From Entrophospora sp. SA101 (lineage: Eukaryota; Glomeromycota; Glomeromycetes; Entrophosporales; Entrophosporaceae), in contig CAUDNR010000374.1 in assembly GCA_958430865.1 (NCBI GenBank), forward strand, positions 1,714-27,455: a DNA stretch of 25,742 bases. The letters run 5' to 3'. The notes under the pieces were generated by a model, which worked only from the letters and a program-made list of their open reading frames with translations, was not told the DNA's origin and did not search any database. The translations under genes were made by a program, and so were the position numbers. Within the stretch, counting starts at the first letter, position 1, and each line of letters starts with the position of its first letter. Shown here piece after piece: positions 18,604 through 25,742 of this stretch.

Positions 18604-19301
18604 TGCAATCGCGTTGCTTCATTCCCTGACGCAGCAAGCTATATACGATAGGTCTTAACCATACTTACGTTCAGTAAGCTGTCCTCACATTATTGAACAT
18701 GATCCACTACCTATTACTGTTAATAATCCACCTATTATAAACATCATTATTATTCAATAACTATTACTGCTACTGTTATATGCATAAAACTTGCATCTTC
18801 GCAACAATATTTACAAATTTTTTTGACAGATCTGAAATTAATTCTTGCCGGTCATTAGAATGTAGCAACAGCAGTAAATAAGAAATTTGATAAAATAACA
18901 CAACGATAACAACAAATGATTATTGCTATCATTACTATTGTTAAAATTTAAAAGATCCAATTAAAATTATTAACGCGACAAATATTCATCATAATTATCC
19001 TTTAATTATTCAAACGTTATCAAACATCGTTAACTTCCAAAACTTCATTATTTTAATAAGAAATTGACAAGTTTTATAAATTTTTTTTTAACCGTGTCAT
19101 TACAAAACAAAAATGCTAATTAAAAAAACAAAAAATAGAGAGAAATGATTTTTCCATATCAACTATTGATACAATGGTAGTAAATTAATAACATAGATAT
19201 TAAATTAAATGTTTTATATAATATATTAATGAAACTAACTAATTAATAATAATTAAATTTTCTTTATAATATTTACAACATCCTCAATCTCATCAACTTT
19301 A
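18604..19301. other. Gene-free interval downstream of the membrane-protein gene
   Basis: No coding frame is supported. The part nearest 19301 would be the 3' UTR of the minus-strand gene ending there. Otherwise only AT-rich low complexity. Confidence 0.4.
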
Positions 19302-20571
19302 TTAATGATCATTATTATCATTACCCTCCTTATCCTTATCATTTTTACTTTTAGCAATAAGTTTATTTCTCTTCTTTGTTTTTCTTGTCTCACTAATTAT
19401 TACAAAACTTCCAGTAAAATCCCAAATGAAAGCCAATGCAAACATAACAAATGAAAAAACGATAAAGAAAATTGTTGTATTATAAAAATCACACCTAAAA
19501 CAAAAATTAGTTAGTAATATAATCAAATAAAACAATATACAACTTCCCAAAAAAAACTCCCCCACCCCATTATCATTATATAATAATTACCATCCATTTT
19601 CTTGACCAATTCCACATCTAGTATCTTTTATTGAAAATACCATCAACAATCCATAACTTGCTCCAAAAATACCATCAACTAAAAGCAAGATCCAACGAGA
19701 AAGCTTTTTAGTCTTGGTACGAAATCTTCTAACACCGTAAAATATCAAATAGCCAAGTGATACCAATATTGATACAATTGAGACAATATATATGCCAACG
19801 ACTAAATTTTGCGGAATGAAATCCGGTTTACCTTGTTTTGAATACTTTTTTTTATGAAAAAGGAAACAAACAAAAATTTAAGGAATTAATTGATTTTCTA
19901 AACTTCTATTATTAATTGATTGATTGATTGATCGATTGATTAATAAAAAAACTTACGATAGGTGCGCAAAGTATAAAGACAAAAGTTCCAATATTTGCTA
20001 TTAATTGAATAAATCTTGCAATAAATCGATATATACTAGGTCTTTTACGTGTGTTATAATCATCTAAATGCGTATTCAATTTTGATGGGTCATGACCTGT
20101 TATTCCAGGATTTGCTGTGAAAGAATCTCCCAAATCAAATGTGTTTCCTGCTCCTCTTTCACTATCATCATCACTACCATCGTCACCATCCTCGTGTGTT
20201 TCTTGACGGTGATGTTGATTGTGATGAAGTGGTGGAGGTGGCATTGGCGGCGGTGCTGTTGAAAGGTTACTGGTTGGGAAATAAGAATTTGGCATGGGCA
20301 TGGATGTTGGAGCTGATTGATATGATGAGTCGTCAGAACTACTATTATTATATCCATGCTGATAATTATATGAAGAAGAAGAAGAAGTGGAAGAGTCTTG
20401 AGGTTTTGTAGGATGTTGATAAGTTGAAGTGTATGGTTGTTCAGTAGGCGTCGCGGACCAAGGATTACCTTCCAGTGGATTTAATGGATATGGATTAGGT
20501 TGATAAACACTTGGTGGATTGTGTTGAAAATTACCATTACTATTATTATTATTATTTACTGTAGTTGCCAT
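19302..20571 (-). CDS. Four-TM MARVEL-like membrane protein, 3 exons
   Basis: Splicing gives a clean 353-residue protein. Exon 1 is 20571-19957, with a GTAAGT donor and a 112-bp intron. Exon 2 is 19844-19591, with a GTAATT donor and a 96-bp intron with TTTTAG acceptor. Exon 3 is 19494-19302. The phases agree (exon 2 ends two bases into a Trp codon). Residues 1-175 form a long polar tail rich in Asn, Ser, Pro, Gln and Tyr, with a proline run (TAPPPMPPPPLHHNQHH) and an acidic patch. Predicted helices are at about 183-205 (ARFIQLIANIGTFVFILCAP), 219-241 (VVGIYIVSIVSILVSLGYLI), 256-277 (ILLLVDGIFGASYGLLMVFS) and 297-324 (IFFIVFSFVMFALAFIWDFT). The C-terminus is a Lys-rich tail. Four helices with CDFYNTT before the last resemble MARVEL-type vesicle or membrane-domain organisers; this is inferred from topology. 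An A-run directly precedes the ATG. Confidence 0.8.
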
Positions 20572-20930
20572 TTTTTTTTTTTTTCTTTAAAATATAATTT
20601 TATTTAAAGTTAAAATTTTTTTCTTGGGATTTTTTGAATAAATAAAGATAATAAATAAATTTTGATTATTCTAAATCGAGATAATGTAAAAATTTAATTG
20701 GTTGAAATTCCTTGGATGATGACATTTTTACTAATATAATTATTTTAAAATAAGCGAATGGTTAGAAGGTTTTTATTATTAAAAATATTTCAAAATCATT
20801 CATATCTGATGAATCGGCCTAAAGGAAATGGTTCATGATAACGAGGTTAGTGTCATTTTTGGATATTTGAAATTTTTTAACCTTTAAATGAATAAAAGTA
20901 ATAAACAATTAATAAATTAGCTTTTGAAAC
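20572..20930. other. Upstream region of the membrane-protein gene
   Basis: The minus strand has AAATTATATTTTAAAG about 15-30 bp before the start codon and an uninterrupted A-run just before the ATG. Further out there is nothing recognisable up to the tandem duplication. Confidence 0.35.
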
Positions 20931-21298
20931 ATGGAATGAATATTATGTAATGGCTGTAAAGGAAAAAAATCGAGATAAAGGAATTGGTAAAATTTCTTAT
21001 GAAAGCAAAATAAAGTGTGATCACATAAATTTAAAATTTCTAATTATTAATACTGTAATAAGAATTATGAAGAAAAAAATAATTGTATTAAAAAAATTAG
21101 GTATTTTAAAAGAGGTAATAATTATTAATCGATTTTAAATCATTAAAATATATAAAATAATAATGGTAAAATTTATTTATTTAATAGTTAAAAGCCAATT
21201 ATCTTTGTTGTCAAATATTTTGGAGTTACAAGGGATCAGAAACAAATGATTACTTTGACTGCTGCTGAAAATGATATCATAATTATTTATTCTATATA

Positions 21299-21454
21299 CA
21301 AAGTTCACTCTCTCTATAACAAACCTTCCATCTCTATATGTAATTTTTTCTGCTTTTGTTCATTATATGGAGAGAAGTTAATTATAAAAAATTGAATTGG
21401 TGACAAAATCCAAGTGAAATTTATTTAGTGTTCGTTATAGAGAGTGTGAACTTG
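21299..21454. mobile_element. 156-bp MITE with TA target (copy A)
   Basis: Left end CAAAGTTCACTCTCTCTATA after TA (21297-21298). The right end read inward is CAAGTTCACACTCTCTATAA before TA (21455-21456). A second inner pair (CCATCTCTATATG / CATTATATGGAGAG) makes it nearly foldback. It is a non-autonomous Tc1/mariner- or pogo-type element by its TA duplication. Confidence 0.75.
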
Positions 21455-21554
21455 TAGTTCACAAGGTAAGTAACTTTCATTTTCATTTGTCAAATAATAA
21501 ATATTTTTACTTTATATATATATATAAAATATAGTATTTTATTATTATATTTTA

Positions 21555-21781
21555 GATTAACGAATGTTCGTAAGAAATTACATTCATCAAGACTTCCATA
21601 ATGGTATACTAAAGGTTCTAGTAGAATTGGTGATTTAGGATTATGTCAACAATTAAATGAAAAAAGATAGTCCAAATGAAATTTATGGTGTTGTGCCATA
21701 TTTGGCACCTGAGGTAATATATATAAAAAAGCAGATATGGGGCATGCTGCAACAAAACCAGACAAAGTGAACATTGGTATT
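21555..21781 (+). pseudogene. Protein-kinase fragment (copy A)
   Basis: After an intron-like GTAAGT..TTTTAG segment (about 21465-21555), one frame gives NYIHQDFHNGILK, matching the catalytic loop H-R-D-x-H-x-G-N. A shifted frame gives RIGDLGLCQQLNEK, the DFG-equivalent Mg loop as DLG. After another shift, NEIYGVVPYLAPEV is the activation segment ending in the APE motif. This is the order found in tyrosine-kinase-like kinases that are expanded in Glomeromycotina. Two frameshifts within 150 bp, and the loss of the N-lobe and most of the C-lobe, make it a relic. Confidence 0.75.
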
Positions 21782-22149
21782 ATGGAATGAATATTATGTA
21801 ATGGCTGTAAAGGAAAAAAATCGAGATAAAGGAATTGGTAAAATTTCTTATGAAAGCAAAATAAAGTGTGATCACATAAATTTAAAATTTCTAATTATTA
21901 ATACTGTAATAAGAATTATGAAGAAAAAAATAATTGTATTAAAAAAATTAGGTATTTTAAAAGAGGTAATAATTATTAATCGATTTTAAATCATTAAAAT
22001 ATATAAAATAATAATGGTAAAATTTATTTATTTAATAGTTAAAAGCCAATTATCTTTGTTGTCAAATATTTTGGAGTTACAAGGGATCAGAAACAAATGA
22101 TTACTTTGACTGCTGCTGAAAATGATATCATAATTATTTATTCTATATA

Positions 22150-22305
22150 CAAAGTTCACTCTCTCTATAACAAACCTTCCATCTCTATATGTAATTTTTT
22201 CTGCTTTTGTTCATTATATGGAGAGAAGTTAATTATAAAAAATTGAATTGGTGACAAAATCCAAGTGAAATTTATTTAGTGTTCGTTATAGAGAGTGTGA
22301 ACTTG
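22150..22305. mobile_element. 156-bp MITE with TA target (copy B)
   Basis: Exact counterpart of 21299-21454, carried along by the 851-bp duplication and so not an independent insertion. Confidence 0.75.
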
Positions 22306-22405
22306 TAGTTCACAAGGTAAGTAACTTTCATTTTCATTTGTCAAATAATAAATATTTTTACTTTATATATATATATAAAATATAGTATTTTATTATTATA
22401 TTTTA

Positions 22406-22632
22406 GATTAACGAATGTTCGTAAGAAATTACATTCATCAAGACTTCCATAATGGTATACTAAAGGTTCTAGTAGAATTGGTGATTTAGGATTATGTCAA
22501 CAATTAAATGAAAAAAGATAGTCCAAATGAAATTTATGGTGTTGTGCCATATTTGGCACCTGAGGTAATATATATAAAAAAGCAGATATGGGGCATGCTG
22601 CAACAAAACCAGACAAAGTGAACATTGGTATT
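22406..22632 (+). pseudogene. Protein-kinase fragment (copy B)
   Basis: Duplicate of 21555-21781 with the same frameshifts. The lesions therefore predate the duplication. Confidence 0.75.
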
Positions 22633-22719
22633 ACCAAGGATTTCAGGGATCAAAATTTAGTCATTGTTATTACAATTGTATTGTAATTATAATTTAACAG
22701 TTTTATAATGCTCCATTTG

Positions 22720-22857
22720 TTATCTTTTAACTTTATTTGGACACATGTGAGACATTTTTCACAACACAATCCCAAATCTCCTATATTGAGAGTATGAAAA
22801 AATATTGCCACTGTGCAAATTATGATAAATGTAATTTTTCTCATCATTTGTAATTAA
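22720..22857 (-). pseudogene. Inverted second protein-kinase fragment
   Basis: On the minus strand, DEKNYIYHNLHSGNIFSYSQ (catalytic loop with R, D changed: H-N-L-H-S-G-N) is followed after a frameshift by NIGDLGLCCEKCLT. It aligns motif by motif with the plus-strand relics (NYIHQDFHNG, IGDLGLC). The 65-codon frame at 22650-22847 starts out of phase upstream and so looks like a signal peptide followed by a Cys-rich stretch. I read that as an artefact of the frameshift. Confidence 0.6.
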
Positions 22858-23128
22858 AAAATATAACCATTTTACTAAATATTTATGAATCTATTAAAAG
22901 TCTATCTTTCAATCTTATTTTTCCAAGTAATTTTTTAAAATTTTTTGTTAAATTATTTTCTAAATCTCTATTTTTAGCATATTTAAATACCAACCATTAA
23001 TCATTCTCATAAGAAATAAATAGAAATCAATGATGTTAATTAAATAAATAAACAATGAAAATATTTTCATTACTATTTCAATAAGTTCTTCTTTGCTCAC
23101 CATCAGTATTATTTTTTTAGGTTTAATG

Positions 23129-23287
23129 CTAAGTATTAATATCCTCTTCTAATGATAGTAGTGATTCATTTCCTAAATCAATGTTCTCTTTGTTCTCAAA
23201 ATTTCGCTTATTTTTTCTGTCATTAATGTTCAAATATCTACTTGATTCAGGATGACCACTGATTTTCCTTTGAATTGGAATTTTGTG
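23129..23287 (-). CDS. Possible C-terminal coding exon, kinase-tail-like
   Basis: An open minus-strand frame of 52 residues ending in TAG at 23129-23131: KIPIQRKISGHPESSRYLNI, then NDRKNKRNFENKENIDLGNE and SLLSLEEDINT. Composition (HPESSRYLN, Asn/Glu/Lys-rich, acidic end) resembles the disordered tails that follow kinase domains in Glomeromycotina. It lies 5' of the inverted kinase relic on the same strand, so it cannot be that relic's own tail. Its upstream exon is not found. Confidence 0.35.
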   Translation of the reverse strand, partial: HKIPIQRKISGHPESSRYLNINDRKNKRNFENKENIDLGNESLLSLEEDINT

Positions 23288-23507
23288 TCAGACAACACAT
23301 TAAAAACCATAGAGTTAGGATTTGAACATTACATGCCATGTATTAGTGTAGGATTTATTCACTCTCTTATTATTCTGCTAGAAGTCAAATAATAAGATGT
23401 GATTGAAGAATATCTTCCACCTAAATAAAAGGTAAACATATGCAAATTATATGGATATAAAATTAAATAGAACCCACATATTACACATTATATATCCACA
23501 TATGCAC

Positions 23508-23762
23508 TCACATATCATTCTGGAAACGTCCATGGTGTTCCTTCATCTCGACCCATCAATGAGCAATTCAATTGCCCAGCTCAGCTCAGCAATATAAAAA
23601 TCAACGAGTCCATCCGTTTTATATGTGTCCAACATTTGATGACAAGTGAATTTCATCAGATAGACAGCTATAGATAGTTCTATAAAGTTCCATCTACCAC
23701 ACCTGTTCTAATAATCTCTTATCATCCTTTGACTTTCCAACATTATTTTTTAACACTTCAGG
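23508..23762 (-). pseudogene. Degraded PD-(D/E)XK nuclease (Crinkler-type) fragment
   Basis: On the minus strand the first frame reads VGKSKDDKRLLEQVW, an in-frame TAG, then MELYRTIYSCLSDEIHLSSN and VGHI. A frameshift follows to KTDGLVDFYIAELSWAIELL, then IDGS and a TGA. A second shift gives EMKEHHGRFQNDM and a stop at 23508-23510. The order E-x-x-W-x-M-E-x-Y-R, V-G-H, G-x-V-D-F-Y, W-A-I-E-L-L, E-H-x-x-R-F matches the PD-(D/E)XK nuclease-like C-terminal region of Crinkler-type proteins in early-diverging fungi. Candidate catalytic residues are the Glu of MELYR, the Asp of VDFY and the Glu of IELL. One stop and two frameshifts make it a relic. It stops where Tigger debris begins. Confidence 0.5.
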
Positions 23763-23769
23763 GTTTATC

Positions 23770-23837
23770 CTCCTTTATCCCCTAAATGCACACTCTTACT
23801 CATTCCCAGGGGGTGGTGCACTTAGAGGGGTTGACTG
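23770..23837. repeat. Orphan Tigger/pogo terminal repeat
   Basis: Read inward on the minus strand from TA (23838-23839): CAGTCAACCCCTCTAAGTGC, ACC, a C-run and TGGGA. This matches the 5339 terminus (CAGTCAGACCTCCATAAGTG, ACC, C-run, TTGGGA), with GTGCATTT further in. No transposase adjoins, so it is a solo end of a related element. Confidence 0.65.
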
Positions 23838-24009
23838 TAGCTTGAGATAGAGAGCCTCTATTGATTTGAAAGAAGATTTTTTATGACAGTTTTATTTTTG
23901 ATTTTGAATTTGTTATAAAAATAGAGATTTTAAAAAACTGATTGATTACACAAGTTGGATTTATCTCACTCAAACGCTCCAAAATCAATCATTACGATTA
24001 GTCAAGAAG

Positions 24010-24642
24010 ATGCCAGGAGGAGAAGAGTTAGTTGTTTCAGAAGAAGGGTTAAAATCAGAAAGGATGGAGAAAAACAGGATTTAGAAATAACATCATCTCA
24101 ACAGCCCACCAATATTTAGATGAGTTCAGAGTACCAAGAGATGATGAAAAAGAATTACCCAAAATCGATGGAGATGAAGAAAAACAGTTGACAACTATTC
24201 TGAGTAAGTTAAAGGTTACAAGAAATAATACTACTTTTGAGTATTATTATCTTCTTGGAAGACTTATTGAAGAATATCCTGCAACCATAAGAAAGAAAAT
24301 TCATCAAAAATGCCATTGTAACTACAACAAGAGCGGAAAACTCGTTAATTTGGCAAAGAAAACTGTAGTGTTATTCAATACAGTAGGATTATCCTACTTA
24401 TCACTACAAAAATTACGTCCTCGAAACCTTCTGGAAATGACAGATGGAAATTTCGAAAAATGAATGGTAGGAGTAGAGCAATTGTAGCTGAATGATTAGA
24501 AACTTCATTGCTCTTAGATGATTTATTGAGAGATTTTACTTTTCCTGTTTCGCAGGAGTTCAATGCTGGAGCGGAGGTGATGTCACCAGAATGCAAATTT
24601 GACTTTAATTCACAGATCAATAACCCTGAAAATCCAGAGTAA
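24010..24642 (+). pseudogene. Frameshifted gene of unknown family
   Basis: Three pieces read as one protein. Frame 1 from ATG 24010 gives MPGGEELVVSEEGLKS. Frame 2 (24053-24463) gives QKGWRKTGFRNNIISTAHQY, LDEFRVPRDDEKELPKIDGD and EYYYLLGRLIEEYPATIRKK, and ends LQKLRPRNLLEMTDGNFEK. One missing A in an A-run near 24460 then restores frame 1: MNGRSRAIVAE, a TGA, LETSLLLDDLLRDFTFPVSQ, and CKFDFNSQINNPENPE with TAA at 24640-24642. Protein-like composition across all three pieces and breaks at homopolymers argue for a real gene that decayed, or for sequencing errors. The helical segment with EYYYLLG is reminiscent of repeated hypothetical proteins in Glomeromycotina. I cannot name a function. Confidence 0.5.
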
Positions 24643-24885
24643 TATTATTTATATTATTATTTTTATTTATTTTATCTATTATTTATTTTAGTTTTAAATT
24701 TTTTAAACAAAGAATATGACGAATTTAATTTAGTGCGACGTATTTAGCTTTAAAAAGGGGATTTTCGGTCATTTTTCGGTCATTTTTCATATAGAATTTT
24801 GTTTAAAAAAGGAATTTTCAAGTGTTACAAAAATGATTGCGTTGTTATTATCATCCCTGAGATGAATGATAACTATCAAAATCTA

Positions 24886-25108
24886 CAGTCGAACCCTCGT
24901 TTCAACAGATTTTTGGTTTTACCCCTTGATTTTAATAATTAAAAAATTCTCGTTTCAACGGATTTTATATTTATATTTAAATCGCGTTTCAACGGACAAC
25001 GGATTTTTTGGTAGGATTTTAGTAATAATTATCTCGTTTCAACGGATTTTTCGTTTCAACGGATTTAGGTGGTCAGTCCCATAGATCCGTTGAAACGAGG
25101 TTTGACTG
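24886..25108. mobile_element. 223-bp pogo-type MITE with internal repeats
   Basis: Left end CAGTCGAACCCTCGTTTCAA after TA (24884-24885). The right end read inward is CAGTCAAACCTCGTTTCAAC before TA (25109-25110). Both continue into CGGAT or CAGAT. The terminal motif CGTTTCAACGGA recurs inside in direct orientation at 24951, 24984, 25035 and 25052, giving it six occurrences in all. A TA duplication and CAGT ends indicate Tigger/pogo mobilisation. The plus-strand frame across it is translated repeat. Confidence 0.88.
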
Positions 25109-25110
25109 TA

Positions 25111-25345
25111 CTATCATATGTTATTGTGTAACCTGCATATAGCTCTCTTACCCCCACCACTTATGAGAGTTATTAATTCAAAAGATACCAGTCATACGTG
25201 ATGTCACAATGAGTGATTTTGTTATAGCGATCGACATAGTACTTTTCTGTACAACAGACTTTAAAACCAAAAATGAACAAAAAAGCATGATCAAACATCC
25301 TTCATGTCTCTATGTAAACATATTTTCATAGTTTCGCTCTTTCAA
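25111..25345. other. Gene-free interval
   Basis: Short stretch between the MITE and the exon candidate. No gene, RNA or repeat is seen. Confidence 0.4.
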
Positions 25346-25412
25346 TCACAATCTTTTATACTTCATTAGCTTTTTTCGTTCAAGAGAAATAATTATTCGA
25401 AAAGGCACATAC

Positions 25413-25492
25413 TTTTTGTCTTCGGAACCACCATCCTTTTCAGGGAGAAGACTCATTGGGATCTTTTTAACATTAACAGGTAGAGTATAATA
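25413..25492 (-). CDS. Possible internal coding exon, unknown protein
   Basis: Minus-strand frame YYTLPVNVKKIPMSLLPEKD then GGSEDKK ends at a GTATGT donor (25407-25412). Unspliced, the frame runs on to a TGA at 25346-25348. The peptide looks coding, and a donor placed at the point where composition changes supports an exon. It lies downstream, on the same strand, of the C-terminal exon at 25598-25742, so it is a different gene or an alternative end. No family recognised. Confidence 0.3.
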
Positions 25493-25597
25493 TTAGCTTT
25501 TGAAAATATATATTTATTAGGCATTTTATTTTTTTGGGGAAGATATTAAAAGCAAAAAACGATATACATTATTATTTATTAATTTTATTTAAATATT

Positions 25598-25742
25598 TTA
25601 AATTAATGATTCTCTGGCATTTTTAGATTTTTTTTTAACATGGTAATACCAGTAGTCTCTTACTTTTTTGTTAGTCCATGAACCATTTACTTTAACCAAT
25701 TCTTCATTTATTCTCATACAAACTTCTTTTGGCAAATCTGTG
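25598..25742 (-). CDS. C-terminal end of SANT/homeodomain-like DNA-binding protein (partial)
   Basis: The frame enters from the right edge of the window and ends in TAA at 25598-25600, giving 47 visible residues: LPKEVCMRINEELVKVNGSW, TNKKVRDYWYYHVKKKSK and NARESLI. A leading helix (CMRINEELVKV), G-S-W-T, then K-K-V-R-D-Y-W-Y-Y-H and a basic end fit the last two helices of a SANT/Myb or homeodomain-like fold. This is inferred from pattern only. The start and the rest lie outside the window. Confidence 0.45.
   Translation of the reverse strand, partial: TDLPKEVCMRINEELVKVNGSWTNKKVRDYWYYHVKKKSKNARESLI

Larger units (their letters stand above)
20931..21781. repeat. 851-bp tandem duplication, copy A
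   Basis: Identical, as far as I could compare, to 21782-22632, with a constant offset of 851 and no indels. It begins at ATGGAATGAATATTATG and ends at AACATTGGTATT. It carries an open frame (20950-21138, Lys/Ile-rich, no motif), a MITE (21299-21454) and a kinase relic (21555-21781). The junction has at most 1 bp of microhomology. It is either a very recent duplication or an assembly duplication. Confidence 0.92.
21782..22632. repeat. 851-bp tandem duplication, copy B
   Basis: Second copy in direct tandem. Its own MITE is at 22150-22305 and its kinase relic at 22406-22632. The frame starting at 21774 reads through the junction, extending the Lys/Ile-rich frame by nine codons. That extension is a product of the duplication. 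Confidence 0.92.

Noticed and set aside
20100..20411. His/Ile-rich frames on both strands
   Set aside because: Shadows of exon 1 of the membrane-protein gene, whose frame has clean splice sites and consistent phase.
20950..21989. Duplicated Lys/Ile-rich 62- and 71-codon frames as genes
   Set aside because: No motif, composition matches AT-rich DNA, and the longer one differs only because it crosses the duplication junction.
22650..22847. Small secreted Cys-rich effector gene on the minus strand
   Set aside because: The alternative frame over the same DNA reads as a kinase catalytic loop and the shared IGDLGLC motif links it to nearby kinase relics. The signal-like start arises from a frame offset.

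Overview
The window is very AT-rich eukaryotic DNA. It has short GT-AG introns (68-112 bp where I can define them), poly-T/poly-A tracts and many decayed transposons. The mix suggests an early-diverging filamentous fungus, most likely a Glomeromycotina (Rhizophagus-like) arbuscular mycorrhizal fungus. The pointers are: a fungal Ras-type GTPase; BED-hAT, Tigger/pogo and Tc1 transposases; Gag-Asp retroelement remains; tyrosine-kinase-like fragments with a DLG-type Mg loop; and a Crinkler-type nuclease fragment. This assignment is inference from sequence character, not a database match.

Layout. 1-5.3 kb: two direct copies (551-1138, 4282-4837) of a dispersed repeat that carries a small minus-strand terminal exon. 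Between them lie an RGG/YDR-rich terminal exon (1139-1392, +), a MITE (3102-3360), a broken RING-like gene (3568-3968, -) and a retropepsin fragment (3929-4279, +). 5.3-6.5 kb: 3' half of a Tigger/pogo transposase with its terminal repeat. 6.8-7.4 kb: intact Q/N-rich, prion-like protein gene (-). 8.0-8.6 kb: foldback element. 8.6-9.2 kb: isolated coding exons. 9.8-10.3 kb: intact but divergent Ras-like GTPase gene (-). 11.6-12.7 kb: Tc1-like transposon remnant. 13-14.6 kb: degraded coding pieces and a 10-base assembly gap. 15.0-17.6 kb: nearly full-length hAT transposase pseudogene. 19.3-20.6 kb: intact three-exon gene for a four-TM, MARVEL-like membrane protein (-). 20.9-22.6 kb: apparently perfect 851-bp tandem duplication carrying a MITE and a kinase pseudogene, followed by an inverted kinase fragment. 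23.1-24.6 kb: a C-terminal tail exon, a degraded PD-(D/E)XK (Crinkler-like) nuclease, an orphan Tigger end and a frameshifted gene of unknown family. 24.9-25.1 kb: pogo-type MITE. 25.3-25.7 kb: two coding exons running off the right edge (-).

Only three complete host-type genes are convincing: the Q/N-rich protein, the Ras-like GTPase and the membrane protein. All lie on the minus strand, but they are far apart and nothing suggests co-regulation. The rest reads as a transposon graveyard with relics of expanded fungal gene families. I found no tRNA, rRNA or CRISPR array.
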